Assembly: GCF_045999315.1 (NCBI RefSeq)
Contig: NZ_CP174607.1
Location: 930,001 to 994,000 of the forward strand
DNA from: Peredibacter sp045999315
GTDB taxonomy: Bacteria > Bdellovibrionota > Bacteriovoracia > Bacteriovoracales > Bacteriovoracaceae
Direction of reading: 5' to 3'
Length of the DNA: 64,000 bases
Shown here: positions 56,582 through 64,000 of the stretch, in pieces
How the letters are laid out: every line of letters begins with the position of its first letter
How positions within the stretch are numbered: the stretch's first letter is position 1
Made by a program: the position numbers and the translations under genes
Notes under the pieces: generated by a model
What the model was told of the DNA's origin: nothing
Seen by the model: the letters and a program-made list of their open reading frames with translations, nothing else
The model's database searches: none

Positions 56582-58690
56582 TTACCTGTACATGCTGTAC
56601 TGATTGTATTGCATGTACGGGTTCATGTTCTGATACATCTGCTGCTGAGGATATCCCATCATCTGGTTTCCTCCTCCCCACTGAAAGTTATATCCACCCT
56701 GCATTTGATACCCACCATAAGCTTGAGCACCTAGCGGTTGCGAATAATACTGAAACGGGTTCTGCTGTTGCATGAACATATTCTGCTGCATATTCGGAGC
56801 TGTCGGATACTGATACATTTGCGGAGTCATCTGAGCTTGGGCCTGAGGCTGCTGCGGAGGCCAGTTAAAAGTATAAGCCCCTGGTTGTTGCGGTTGCTGT
56901 GGTTGTTGGGGCTCTTGCGCTCTTGGAGTTGGTCTCGTTGTATCAACCGGCTCTTCTTTTTTAGGAGCTGGTTCTTCTACTTCCTCTCCATTTTGTGCGG
57001 CGATGTAACGGCGACCTTGGGCCTCCATTTCACCATATTGCTTGGCTTTTGCGTCGTACTCTTGAGCACGCTCTTCATCCACTTTGTTATAGTGCTGTAG
57101 AAGTGCGGTCAGCTCTTGAACTCTCTCAACTGTGTCTTGAATACACTTTTGAGTATTACGCCAGTACTTGAAGCAGTATCCATTCGGTTGTTGAACACGT
57201 TCATACTCACTCTGAATTTCAGCACCGAAGTTCTGAGTACGAATTTGTATATTTTGGCGCATGCGTTTAGCGAGGCCCGCATAGTAATCAGATTTACCAG
57301 TCGACTGACCAGTACGAATCTCATAGTTTTCTCTTTCGGTCTCAAGTTGAGCTTTGAAAGATTGACGAGCGGCCACAGAGCGAGAGGCTGCCACCTGTGG
57401 AGTGATCACGACGTTTTCTTGCTTAGCACCTAGACGGTGGTAGTTATCAAGACCAATCAGGATCGAATTAAGCTTCTCAGCTTCTTCAAAGCGTCCGTCT
57501 TCAATTAACTTCTTCGTCTGAACACCAGTAAAATATGGTTTTTGTCTGTAAGAAGAAAGTTCGGCCAGAACAACTTTAAGTTCTTCTTGTTTTGCCTTCT
57601 TCGCATCACCTTCAAGGTTTAACATCTCATTATAGAGGGCGATCGCCTTTTCAATTTTTGGTTGCACAATGTAGCGATCAAAATCACCCATCACTTTCAG
57701 ATCTTCTTCAGTGTACTTCCCTTTAAGCAGGGCCTCGGCCGATTTTTTTGTCGACTCAAGGATTAAGCGATCACGAACCTCACCAAGTTGCGCATTGTAA
57801 TCTTCATACTTCTCAAGGAAGTCCGCTACTTTGTAATACTCATTGATAGGACAATCTTTAAGCTTGGCCGCTTCGGCGTCCAGACGTTCTTTTTCTTCAT
57901 CTGCTAAAGTCAGAAGATTTTTAATCTGCGGATGAGCTTGCTCGTAATAATCACAACGATCAACTGCTTCGAACTTTCCGCCATACTTCGCTTTTATCAT
58001 CGGAGTAGATGGACCATGAGAAACGAAAAGCAGCTTTCCGGACTGTTCGATGCCATTGAACTTTTCGTTTACCTGAGAACTATAAATGGCCTTCGGATCG
58101 ACCTTTCCATCTACAATCACTCCTGATTTCTGAAGACATTCTTCAAAACCTTTTAGTGTTGGTTTGAAAACCATCTCTTCATACTTATCAAATTCACCGT
58201 TTTTAACTTTGGCGACTTTGTACTTACACCCCTGATCCGTACATTCTCCAGAGCTATTAAACTTAACTTCAATCGCGTAAGACTTCTTACCTTGAATTTC
58301 AGGTTGCTTTAATTTCCACTCAAGCATGCTTGAGCAGTTGGAAATCATGTCTGGTGATTTGACTGTTAGTGTTCCCTGACGAGGATCGTGAACGATATCA
58401 AGTTTTCCATCTCTCTCTTGAAGAAGGGACGTAATGTAACTTAGAGGCAACGAAGTCTGATCATTCTCTTCACACTTATTATTCGTTGTCGATGAGGCCC
58501 CACCACTCGGCTTTACTTCAGGAACAGGCTTCGAACTACTTCCTACTGTCGTGCTACTTCCACCTTCACTAGTCCTGGCCACATGCTTTGGTTCCAAGGT
58601 CTCCTGATACGAATTCAAGGAACCCAAAATACCTTGAGCATAGACTGGCACAGTTGCCATTGAGAGCAGTAGGATCGAAAACTTTTTCAT
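56582..58690 (-). CDS. Exported protein with coiled-coil core and prion-like Q/P/Y/M-rich tail
   Basis: 702 aa. Signal peptide MKKFSILLLSMATVPVYAQG. A Ser/Thr/Gly-rich stretch (about 40-75) leads to a folded part with about eight Cys (75-290), then a charged helical region of about 270 residues (LEKYEDYNAQLGEVRDRLIL, LETERENYEIRTGQ). From about 585 the sequence is low in complexity: EPQQPQQPQQPG, then repeats of Q, M, Y, P and G up to NPYMQYNQYSMYR at the end. This tail has the makeup of prion-like or adhesive domains. No family is recognised. Convergent with the porin gene across 10 bp. Confidence 0.75.
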   Translation of the reverse strand: MKKFSILLLSMATVPVYAQGILGSLNSYQETLEPKHVARTSEGGSSTTVGSSSKPVPEVKPSGGASSTTNNKCEENDQTSLPLSYITSLLQERDGKLDIVHDPRQGTLTVKSPDMISNCSSMLEWKLKQPEIQGKKSYAIEVKFNSSGECTDQGCKYKVAKVKNGEFDKYEEMVFKPTLKGFEECLQKSGVIVDGKVDPKAIYSSQVNEKFNGIEQSGKLLFVSHGPSTPMIKAKYGGKFEAVDRCDYYEQAHPQIKNLLTLADEEKERLDAEAAKLKDCPINEYYKVADFLEKYEDYNAQLGEVRDRLILESTKKSAEALLKGKYTEEDLKVMGDFDRYIVQPKIEKAIALYNEMLNLEGDAKKAKQEELKVVLAELSSYRQKPYFTGVQTKKLIEDGRFEEAEKLNSILIGLDNYHRLGAKQENVVITPQVAASRSVAARQSFKAQLETERENYEIRTGQSTGKSDYYAGLAKRMRQNIQIRTQNFGAEIQSEYERVQQPNGYCFKYWRNTQKCIQDTVERVQELTALLQHYNKVDEERAQEYDAKAKQYGEMEAQGRRYIAAQNGEEVEEPAPKKEEPVDTTRPTPRAQEPQQPQQPQQPGAYTFNWPPQQPQAQAQMTPQMYQYPTAPNMQQNMFMQQQNPFQYYSQPLGAQAYGGYQMQGGYNFQWGGGNQMMGYPQQQMYQNMNPYMQYNQYSMYR

Positions 58691-58759
58691 AGTGTCCTCA
58701 AAACAGAAGTTGAGTTATCTCACCTTCTATTCGGACAGGAGGTCTTCAAACTTAAGTAT

Positions 58760-60754
58760 TTACATGAGAGTGTAAGGGTCGATATCGATCTTATAGCTGA
58801 CTGAACTCATTGATTTATAGTTCATCTCGAAAGATTTCAGAAGGTTGTGGAGTTGGGCCAGGTCTTTAGATTTTAAAAGAATCGACCAAGTAAACTGGTT
58901 GGCCTTCTTTTCAATATTAGCGGGTCTTGGTCCCAAAATCGAAACTTCCGGAAAGTGTTGGGCGATGAGGCCCTTGATCATGGTCCCCACATGTTCAGAA
59001 ACATGGGCGATTAACTTATCTTGAAAGCGCGAAGAAAAGTGAATCATCGCGAGACGTTTAAAGGGCGGACAATCACAAAGTTCACGGATTTTTAGTTCAT
59101 CCTGATAGAACTGATGAAAGTCGTGGTTCTTCACAATTTGAAATAATGAGTTTTCAGGATTCAAGGTCTGAATCAAAACTTTTCCGTCTTGTGAATAACG
59201 GCCGGCCCTTCCCGCAACTTGAGTGAGGGTCTGATAAACGCGTTCATTAGACCTGAAGTCCGGAAAGTTTAATTGATTATCAATTCCCAGGATAAGAACC
59301 AGTTTAACTTTTTCAAAGTTGTGGCCCTTTGAAAGCATCTGCGTTCCCACCATGAGATCAATTTTCCCAGCGTGAAAATCACCCAGTCTTTCTTCTAACT
59401 GCTTAAAGGTCTTGATCTCATCACGGTCAAAACGCTCAATTGCCTTGTCTGGAAAAATTCGTTTAAGCACTTCTTCTATTTTCTCAGTTCCAAAACCTTT
59501 GTGAGACATTGTTAAACATCCACAAGAAGGACACTGAGTCGGCATTGGCTCTTTATATTCACAGTGATGACAGGCCAGTTGATTTTTTCTCTTATAGTAG
59601 CGAAGAGTAATGGCACAGTTCGGACAATTAAATTGATGTCCGCATCCACGGCACTGAATATAGTTCGCAAAACCCAAACGATTCACGAACACTAATACCT
59701 GTTCTTTTCTCCCCAGGGCCTCTTTAATTGCCTCAATGGACTGAGGAACGAGGGGCCAGATATCTTCTTCTTTGTCTGACTTATCACGAGCATCAATAAG
59801 CCTGATCTCCGGAAGAAAGGCGTCTCCGGCACGCTCTTTCATTTCAAAAAGATTTTGCTTTGGTTGATGAAAGGCATTGTACGTCTCTAAGCTTGGAGTC
59901 GCAGAGCCCATCACAATCGGGACATTTAAAAGCTGGGCCTTTTTCGAGGCCACATCACGAGCATTATAAGGACAACGATCGTCCTGCTTGAAAGAGGTAT
60001 CGTGTTCTTCATCAATAATGATGAGACCAAGATTGGAGACCGGAATGAAAATTGAACTCCTCACTCCTAAAATCAGCGCACCTTTTTTCATCGCTCGTGC
60101 TTCTTTCCAGATCTGGTATTTCTGAGAATCAGAAAGTTCAGAGTGGTAAGAAAAGATCGGAGCATCCAGGTACTTTGCGAATGTATGGACAAATTGTGGC
60201 GTGAGGTTAATTTCAGGCAAAAGAAAAAGCACGCTCTTTCCACTCTCGATGGTGCTCTTAATGAGATCCAAATACACCACTGTCTTTCCACTTCCCGTCA
60301 CACCGTGAACAAGAGATCGTTTAAAGCCGCCAAGACCTTCACGAATCGCCTCAATGATGGACTTTTGAGTAGGATTAGGAACAAACTCCAAAGGGTGTCC
60401 TTCCCCCAGAGTTTTTTCAAGTTCACGAGGTCTTTTTAAATGATGAGGCAAGCAATCAAAGATGAGCTGGCCCAGACTGTAGTGATAGTACTGAGACATC
60501 CATTCATAGAGTTGAAGTTCGGCCTCGCCGAGTTTCCAGTCAGGAACAATGTCTTTGATTAATTTAATCTTATCAACGGGAGTATCAGCGTATTCTTTGG
60601 ATTTTGATTCATCGATACTGACAACACAACCAAGTTCAGAACGTTTTCCAAGAGGGACTTCAACGACCTGGCCACGCTCAAGGTCTCCTTCATAATGATA
60701 AAGAAGACCTGAGTTTTTTTGAGGATAGTTTACGGCAATTCGGGCAACTTTCAT
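58760..60754 (-). CDS. priA: Primosomal protein N' (replication restart helicase PriA)
   Basis: 664 aa. The 3'-to-5' superfamily 2 helicase that reloads the replisome. An N-terminal 3'-DNA-binding domain (about 1-105) is followed by Walker A VHGVTGSGKTVVYLDLI, motif II IIIDEEHDTSFKQ, motif III VMGSATPSLETY, and the zinc-binding insertion with eight Cys (CRGCGHQFNCPNC, then CHHCEYKEPMPTQCPSCGC). Helicase motifs V and VI follow (MLSKGHNFEKVKLVLILGID, QVAGRAGRYSQDGKVLIQT). The size is a little below E. coli PriA (732 aa). Its first base overlaps the stop of the upstream exported-protein gene. Confidence 0.95.
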   Translation of the reverse strand: MKVARIAVNYPQKNSGLLYHYEGDLERGQVVEVPLGKRSELGCVVSIDESKSKEYADTPVDKIKLIKDIVPDWKLGEAELQLYEWMSQYYHYSLGQLIFDCLPHHLKRPRELEKTLGEGHPLEFVPNPTQKSIIEAIREGLGGFKRSLVHGVTGSGKTVVYLDLIKSTIESGKSVLFLLPEINLTPQFVHTFAKYLDAPIFSYHSELSDSQKYQIWKEARAMKKGALILGVRSSIFIPVSNLGLIIIDEEHDTSFKQDDRCPYNARDVASKKAQLLNVPIVMGSATPSLETYNAFHQPKQNLFEMKERAGDAFLPEIRLIDARDKSDKEEDIWPLVPQSIEAIKEALGRKEQVLVFVNRLGFANYIQCRGCGHQFNCPNCAITLRYYKRKNQLACHHCEYKEPMPTQCPSCGCLTMSHKGFGTEKIEEVLKRIFPDKAIERFDRDEIKTFKQLEERLGDFHAGKIDLMVGTQMLSKGHNFEKVKLVLILGIDNQLNFPDFRSNERVYQTLTQVAGRAGRYSQDGKVLIQTLNPENSLFQIVKNHDFHQFYQDELKIRELCDCPPFKRLAMIHFSSRFQDKLIAHVSEHVGTMIKGLIAQHFPEVSILGPRPANIEKKANQFTWSILLKSKDLAQLHNLLKSFEMNYKSMSSVSYKIDIDPYTLM

Positions 60755-61749
60755 TAAAGCAGAAATTCTGGACGAAGCTCAGAAGATTCTTTTCCTTTTA
60801 AGATCTGGTCCCAATTATTCAGACGACGAACGAGATCAGCTTCCTTCTCCACATAATGACGAAGATTGGTGATTTCTACTTGGTAGCTTTGACCATTGAG
60901 ACTCTTAACCAAAATATATCTCGGCATCGCGTGGGTTCCATTGGCAAGCCAGTAGTCCTTACAGATCATTTCGAATTCGCCGGCCTGGGACTTAAAGCGA
61001 ATCTTCTGAAGGTCACGAGACTTATAGGCAAACACGGCCTCAAATGGACCAGCATTCACGACCCATGAGATTTGACCATCATCACGAGAAAGCTTCACTT
61101 GTTTTGTATCAGTGTACATTGATTCGTTCATGATTCGTTCAGCACGTTCACGGGCCTCACGATCATCCGGACGCATAGGATTTACTTCAGTCTTCTTAGC
61201 ATTGCGGTCTTTCGCAATTGTCACAAGATAACGTTTGTAATCAGCAAGGAACTCGACCTTTTCTCGGTTGATAAGTTCATTATTTAAACGAACCGGAACA
61301 CCTAATCCTTTTAAATAATTCACGATGTGAGCACCATTATTAAGAGTCAAACTGTGAATCAAAGCATAGAAAAGTCCACGTTCCATGTGCTCAACATCAG
61401 ACTTCACCGTGTAAGAGGTGAAGTTTGGGTAATAGATCTTGTGCTCTAAAGATGATTCAGAAAAAGTGGCGTTCTTATAACGAGTCTGAGCAATTTTTAG
61501 ACTGTCGTTAGGATTATTTGTGATGAAAATTTTATAAAAGTCTTCAGGTCTTGCGTCCTGAACCAACGAGGCATCCTGAGATGTTGCAGGAGTTTTCTCC
61601 TCCCCCATCTTCTTCACCACCATGGTAAGAGAGATCCCATTGGCAGTTACATCCGGATTAGAACCATGGCGAAACAACGATTCAACGGTCGGTACGTAAG
61701 CGTGTGCAGCAGATACCAGGAACAAGAAAGCAAAGACAATTTTCATCAT
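60754..61749 (-). CDS. Secreted hypothetical protein
   Basis: 331 aa. Signal peptide MMKIVFAFLFLVSAAHAYVP with cleavage after AHA. The mature part has a mixed alpha/beta pattern, a highly charged centre (RPDDREARERAERIMNESMY) and one Cys. I recognise no family. It overlaps galU by 4 bp and priA by 1 bp, so three unrelated-looking genes share one transcript. FRHGSNPDVTANGISLTMVV near the N-terminus is a feature to search. Confidence 0.7.
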   Translation of the reverse strand: MMKIVFAFLFLVSAAHAYVPTVESLFRHGSNPDVTANGISLTMVVKKMGEEKTPATSQDASLVQDARPEDFYKIFITNNPNDSLKIAQTRYKNATFSESSLEHKIYYPNFTSYTVKSDVEHMERGLFYALIHSLTLNNGAHIVNYLKGLGVPVRLNNELINREKVEFLADYKRYLVTIAKDRNAKKTEVNPMRPDDREARERAERIMNESMYTDTKQVKLSRDDGQISWVVNAGPFEAVFAYKSRDLQKIRFKSQAGEFEMICKDYWLANGTHAMPRYILVKSLNGQSYQVEITNLRHYVEKEADLVRRLNNWDQILKGKESSELRPEFLL

Positions 61750-62630
61750 ACTGAAATTCCATGTTTAACAAGTCGACTCTTCAAAGACGCCAGGAAGGTG
61801 TCACGAATCTCAGGATCTTTAAGAGCAAAATCAATTGTAGCATCAAGGTAGCCATGGACGTTACCAGTGTCATATCTTTCCCCATCGAAACGGTAAGCAA
61901 AGACATCCTGACTCTGGCAAAGAACGTTAATAGCATCAGTTAGCTGATATTCATTACCTGCACCACGAGGGATTTTCTCAAGGATCGAGAAGATTTTAGG
62001 GGTAAGAATATAACGACCAGGAGTCGCAAGGTTGGTCGGGGCATCTTCTGGTTTTGGTTTTTCCACCATGCCCGTCATTCGAAGAGTTTTTTCGTCAACG
62101 ATTTCACCTTTTACGATTCCGTATTTAGGCGTGTCTTGTTTAGGGACTTCCATCACTCCAATCACGGGAGCGCCGTTATTGACTAGCGATACATCCATCA
62201 ATTGCTTGATGGCAGGTTTATCGTTGATCACAATATCGTCACCAAGAAGAATGGCAAACGGTTCATCACCAATCATGTTTTTTGCACAAAGAACAGCGTG
62301 ACCCAAACCAAGTTGTTCTTTCTGGCGGACACTGGTCACATCCACCATTGAACCGATCTTACGAATCAGATCGAGTTCTTTCATTTTATTGTTTCTTTCA
62401 AGGAAGGCCTCAAGCTCCTGATTACGATCGAAGTAATCTTCAACAGAGAATTTTCCTGAAGAAGTGACGAAGATAATTTGTTCAATGCCAGCTTCCACTG
62501 CTTCCTGAACAATGTAATGAATCATGGGAACATTAATGATTGGAATGATCTCTTTTGCGATTTGTTTCGTCGCTGGAAGAAATCTAGTTCCTTTACCTGC
62601 AATGGGAATGATCGCCTTTCTGATTTTCAT
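61746..62630 (-). CDS. galU: UTP-glucose-1-phosphate uridylyltransferase GalU
   Basis: 294 aa. It makes UDP-glucose for envelope polysaccharides. Signatures: KAIIPIAGKGTRFLPATKQI (nucleotide loop; the usual GxGTR is here GKGTR), KEIIPIINVPMIHYIVQEAV, QKEQLGLGHAVLCAKNMIGD, AILLGDDIVIND and FDGERYDTGNVHGYLDATID. Length fits bacterial GalU. First gene of the run to priA. Its ATG faces a barrel gene across 44 bp that includes a short palindrome. Confidence 0.95.
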   Translation of the reverse strand: MKIRKAIIPIAGKGTRFLPATKQIAKEIIPIINVPMIHYIVQEAVEAGIEQIIFVTSSGKFSVEDYFDRNQELEAFLERNNKMKELDLIRKIGSMVDVTSVRQKEQLGLGHAVLCAKNMIGDEPFAILLGDDIVINDKPAIKQLMDVSLVNNGAPVIGVMEVPKQDTPKYGIVKGEIVDEKTLRMTGMVEKPKPEDAPTNLATPGRYILTPKIFSILEKIPRGAGNEYQLTDAINVLCQSQDVFAYRFDGERYDTGNVHGYLDATIDFALKDPEIRDTFLASLKSRLVKHGISV

Positions 62631-62645
62631 AAATGTCCTTGTTTA

Positions 62646-62662
62646 AGAGAAAATAATTCTCT
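62646..62662. repeat. Short palindrome between divergent galU and barrel genes
   Basis: AGAGAA (62646-62651), AATAA, TTCTCT (62657-62662). It lies in the 44-bp shared control region and could be an operator or part of overlapping promoters. Confidence 0.35.
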
Positions 62663-62674
62663 ACATTTTTCTAT

Positions 62675-63571
62675 ATGAAGAAAGTAATTATTTTAGCTGC
62701 CTTATGTCTCATGGGCCAGTCTGCATGGGCCCAAATTCGTGATTTTCAGACTACCCGTTTAATGTCCACTGCAGGTGCCGGCGTTGCGAGTATATTATCT
62801 ACCGAAGCCGCCATACTAAATCCAGCCTCCTCGGCGTTTTTTAGTGGCTCGAGTTTCTCTTACCAAGGCTATTCTACGTCGCTCAAGGACGAGAACGACT
62901 TGCGTAAGGCCGCTGGAGATGAATTTCCAGGTAGTAACCGCTCACAAGGTGCGTTTTTATCCGACCATTCTGGTGAGATAAAAGGCGGTGTGGCCTATCT
63001 GACTCAGGATGAAAACAGCTTCGAACGTGAACGCATGGTGCTTCACGGCTCAGCTCCCATGGGTCCTTCAACTGCCATGGGTGTAAGTTACAACTATGTT
63101 CAGGACACACTTCCAAATTCCTACCAAGATCGCCATCAAACTCATCACCAACTATCGCTTGGTATGACTCATTTTGCTGCCGATGATATGATTCTTGGGA
63201 TCGTGATTCTGGATCCAACTCGAACAAATGCCGGTGATGAGCGCTTAATTGCAGGTTTCCAATACACTCTTACTAATCGTTTTATGCTGATTGGGGACGT
63301 TGGTACTCAATACACAAAGGCCTGGTCAGAAAAATACCTCTGGAGAGCGGCCGTACAACTAAACATTTTCAGTGATTTCTTCGTACGCGTTGGTCAGTTC
63401 TACGACAATGTAACTGAGTTCAAAGGAACTGGTTGGGGTGTTAGCTGGATTGGACCACGCTTAGGTGTGGAATTCGCCCAAAAGTATTCCGACCAAATCG
63501 GTGACGGAAATTATATCTATGAAGATGAATCGCTCGTAGATACTTCACTTTCGGCCATCATAAAATTCTAA
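62675..63571 (+). CDS. FadL/OmpP1-like outer-membrane protein
   Basis: 298 aa. Signal peptide MKKVIILAALCLMGQSAWAQ, cut after AWA. The mature N-terminus MSTAGAGVASILSTEAAILN then PASSAFF is the hatch-type motif of FadL/OmpP1-like transport barrels (G-G-A----E-A-A--NPA). The rest shows amphipathic strands and ends SLSAIIKF with C-terminal Phe. It is shorter than FadL (about 420 aa), so fewer strands are likely. It may take up hydrophobic compounds, which would match the acyl-CoA genes. Divergent from galU. Confidence 0.72.
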   Translation: MKKVIILAALCLMGQSAWAQIRDFQTTRLMSTAGAGVASILSTEAAILNPASSAFFSGSSFSYQGYSTSLKDENDLRKAAGDEFPGSNRSQGAFLSDHSGEIKGGVAYLTQDENSFERERMVLHGSAPMGPSTAMGVSYNYVQDTLPNSYQDRHQTHHQLSLGMTHFAADDMILGIVILDPTRTNAGDERLIAGFQYTLTNRFMLIGDVGTQYTKAWSEKYLWRAAVQLNIFSDFFVRVGQFYDNVTEFKGTGWGVSWIGPRLGVEFAQKYSDQIGDGNYIYEDESLVDTSLSAIIKF

Positions 63572-63579
63572 CTTTGAAG

Positions 63580-63606
63580 TCATATCTACCGATAAGGTAG
63601 GTATGA
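63580..63606 (+). promoter_or_regulatory. Hairpin enclosing the start codon of the last gene
   Basis: TCATATCTACC (63580-63590), loop GATAA, GGTAGGTATGA (63596-63606): 11 pairs with one U-G. The ATG at 63603 and much of its AAGG ribosome-binding site are inside the stem and loop. Confidence 0.55.
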
Positions 63607-64000
63607 CCGCAACTACCAAGTCCGCCAGAGAGGCCCGTGAAGAACGGGAGAAAATGCTCGTATTGAAACATAAATACGAGAATCGAATTACTATCACCAA
63701 ATTTGGGAAAGAATGTTTAGACGCTGGTGATTACGCCACTGCTCTTCAGCGCTTCACTGAGTACATGGACATCATGGCCGAAGTGAAACAGGTCAAAGAT
63801 TTCTACTCTCTAAGGCCCGGTCATTTTAGCCCAAAAAGCGACATCACTGAGATGCTGATGATAAGTCACGTGTACTTTGAGATGGCCCGTATTTACGATG
63901 CGGTTCCAAAATTTCAAGAAGACTCTCGTCGTTGTCTTGAACAGTTTGTGGCCTTCTCTGCCAATCAACCCTATCAGGTTGTGAACTCTGAGCTTATCCG
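63603..64000 (+). CDS. Hypothetical helical protein, truncated by the window end
   Basis: At least 132 codons from ATG 63603 with no stop before the window ends. AAGG lies five bases ahead. It begins MTATTKSAREAREEREKMLV, very charged and helical. A TPR-like segment follows (CLDAGDYATALQRFTEYMDI, MLMISHVYFEMARIYDAVPK) and RRCLEQFVAFSANQPYQVVN. No signal peptide is seen. It is probably a TPR-type cytoplasmic protein, but the C-terminus is missing. A hairpin encloses its start codon. Confidence 0.7.
   Translation, partial: MTATTKSAREAREEREKMLVLKHKYENRITITKFGKECLDAGDYATALQRFTEYMDIMAEVKQVKDFYSLRPGHFSPKSDITEMLMISHVYFEMARIYDAVPKFQEDSRRCLEQFVAFSANQPYQVVNSELI

Noticed and set aside
56582..57100. Tandem-repeat array or CRISPR in the Q/P-rich region
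   Set aside because: The repetition is at codon level (CAG/CAA/CCN) without a constant DNA unit or spacers; no CRISPR array is seen anywhere in the window.

Overview
The window looks like core chromosome from a Gram-negative, flagellated member of the Bdellovibrionota, most likely the Bacteriovorax/Peredibacter branch. The support is the flgJ-flgM-flgN-flgK-flgL-csrA-fliW order, a very large share of exported lipoproteins and outer-membrane barrels, moderate GC, TTG/GTG starts and many GGCCCTC-type terminators. This placement comes from gene content, not from a database search. I see no transposon, phage or CRISPR array. Two tRNA genes (Asn, Gln) are present.

Layout. 1-4.5 kb (+): end of the flagellar hook-filament operon with its regulators (FlgM, FlgN, CsrA, FliW). 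4.5-8.3 kb (-): BamD lipoprotein, AI-2E-type permease, cyclic-nucleotide-binding protein and TPR proteins. 8.4-12.5 kb: arginine succinyltransferase with an unknown partner, tRNA-Asn, and an HExxH peptide-hydroxylase-like protein overlapping a GNAT acetyltransferase. 12.5-20.2 kb: Fe-S cluster genes (a YgfZ-TPR fusion and an ErpA-type carrier), glutaredoxin 2, an FHA protein, fused acyl-CoA mutase IcmF with its cobalamin adenosyltransferase, and a ferredoxin.

20.4-27.8 kb (-): a run joining a degenerate M48-like membrane protein, a CHASE2 histidine kinase and a sigma-54 response regulator to the lipoprotein-maturation genes lspA and lgt, then a signal-peptidase-like protein lacking catalytic residues and a small barrel. 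28-33 kb: BFD-like protein, endonuclease IV-like protein, exported proteins, PilZ protein and a ferredoxin with an apparently leaderless mRNA. 33-37.4 kb (-): LysM lipoprotein, a second degenerate M48-like protein, and a probable MurNAc kinase/uridylyltransferase pair (AmgK-MurU), suited to reuse of cell-wall sugars. 37.5-42.7 kb (+): barrel, LptM-like lipoprotein, folK, acyl-CoA dehydrogenase, EtfBA and a DUF374 acyltransferase.

42.7-46.4 kb (-): small secreted proteins, including a tandem paralogue pair and a Gln-rich protein behind a textbook sigma-54 promoter. 46.4-54.9 kb: Mrp, a HAMP membrane protein, lytic transglycosylase, and tRNA-Gln-prs-pth-ychF. 55-64 kb: large porin-like barrel, a protein with a prion-like Q/P/Y/M tail, PriA, GalU, a FadL-like barrel and a gene that runs off the end.

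The strongest leads are (1) the sensory plus lipoprotein-maturation cluster with two 'dead' peptidase relatives; (2) two -24/-12 promoters in front of exported proteins, in the same window as a sigma-54 activator; (3) intrinsic-terminator-like hairpins inside the first codons of two genes; (4) the HExxH protein-GNAT pair; and (5) hairpins that cover ribosome-binding or start sites of two genes.
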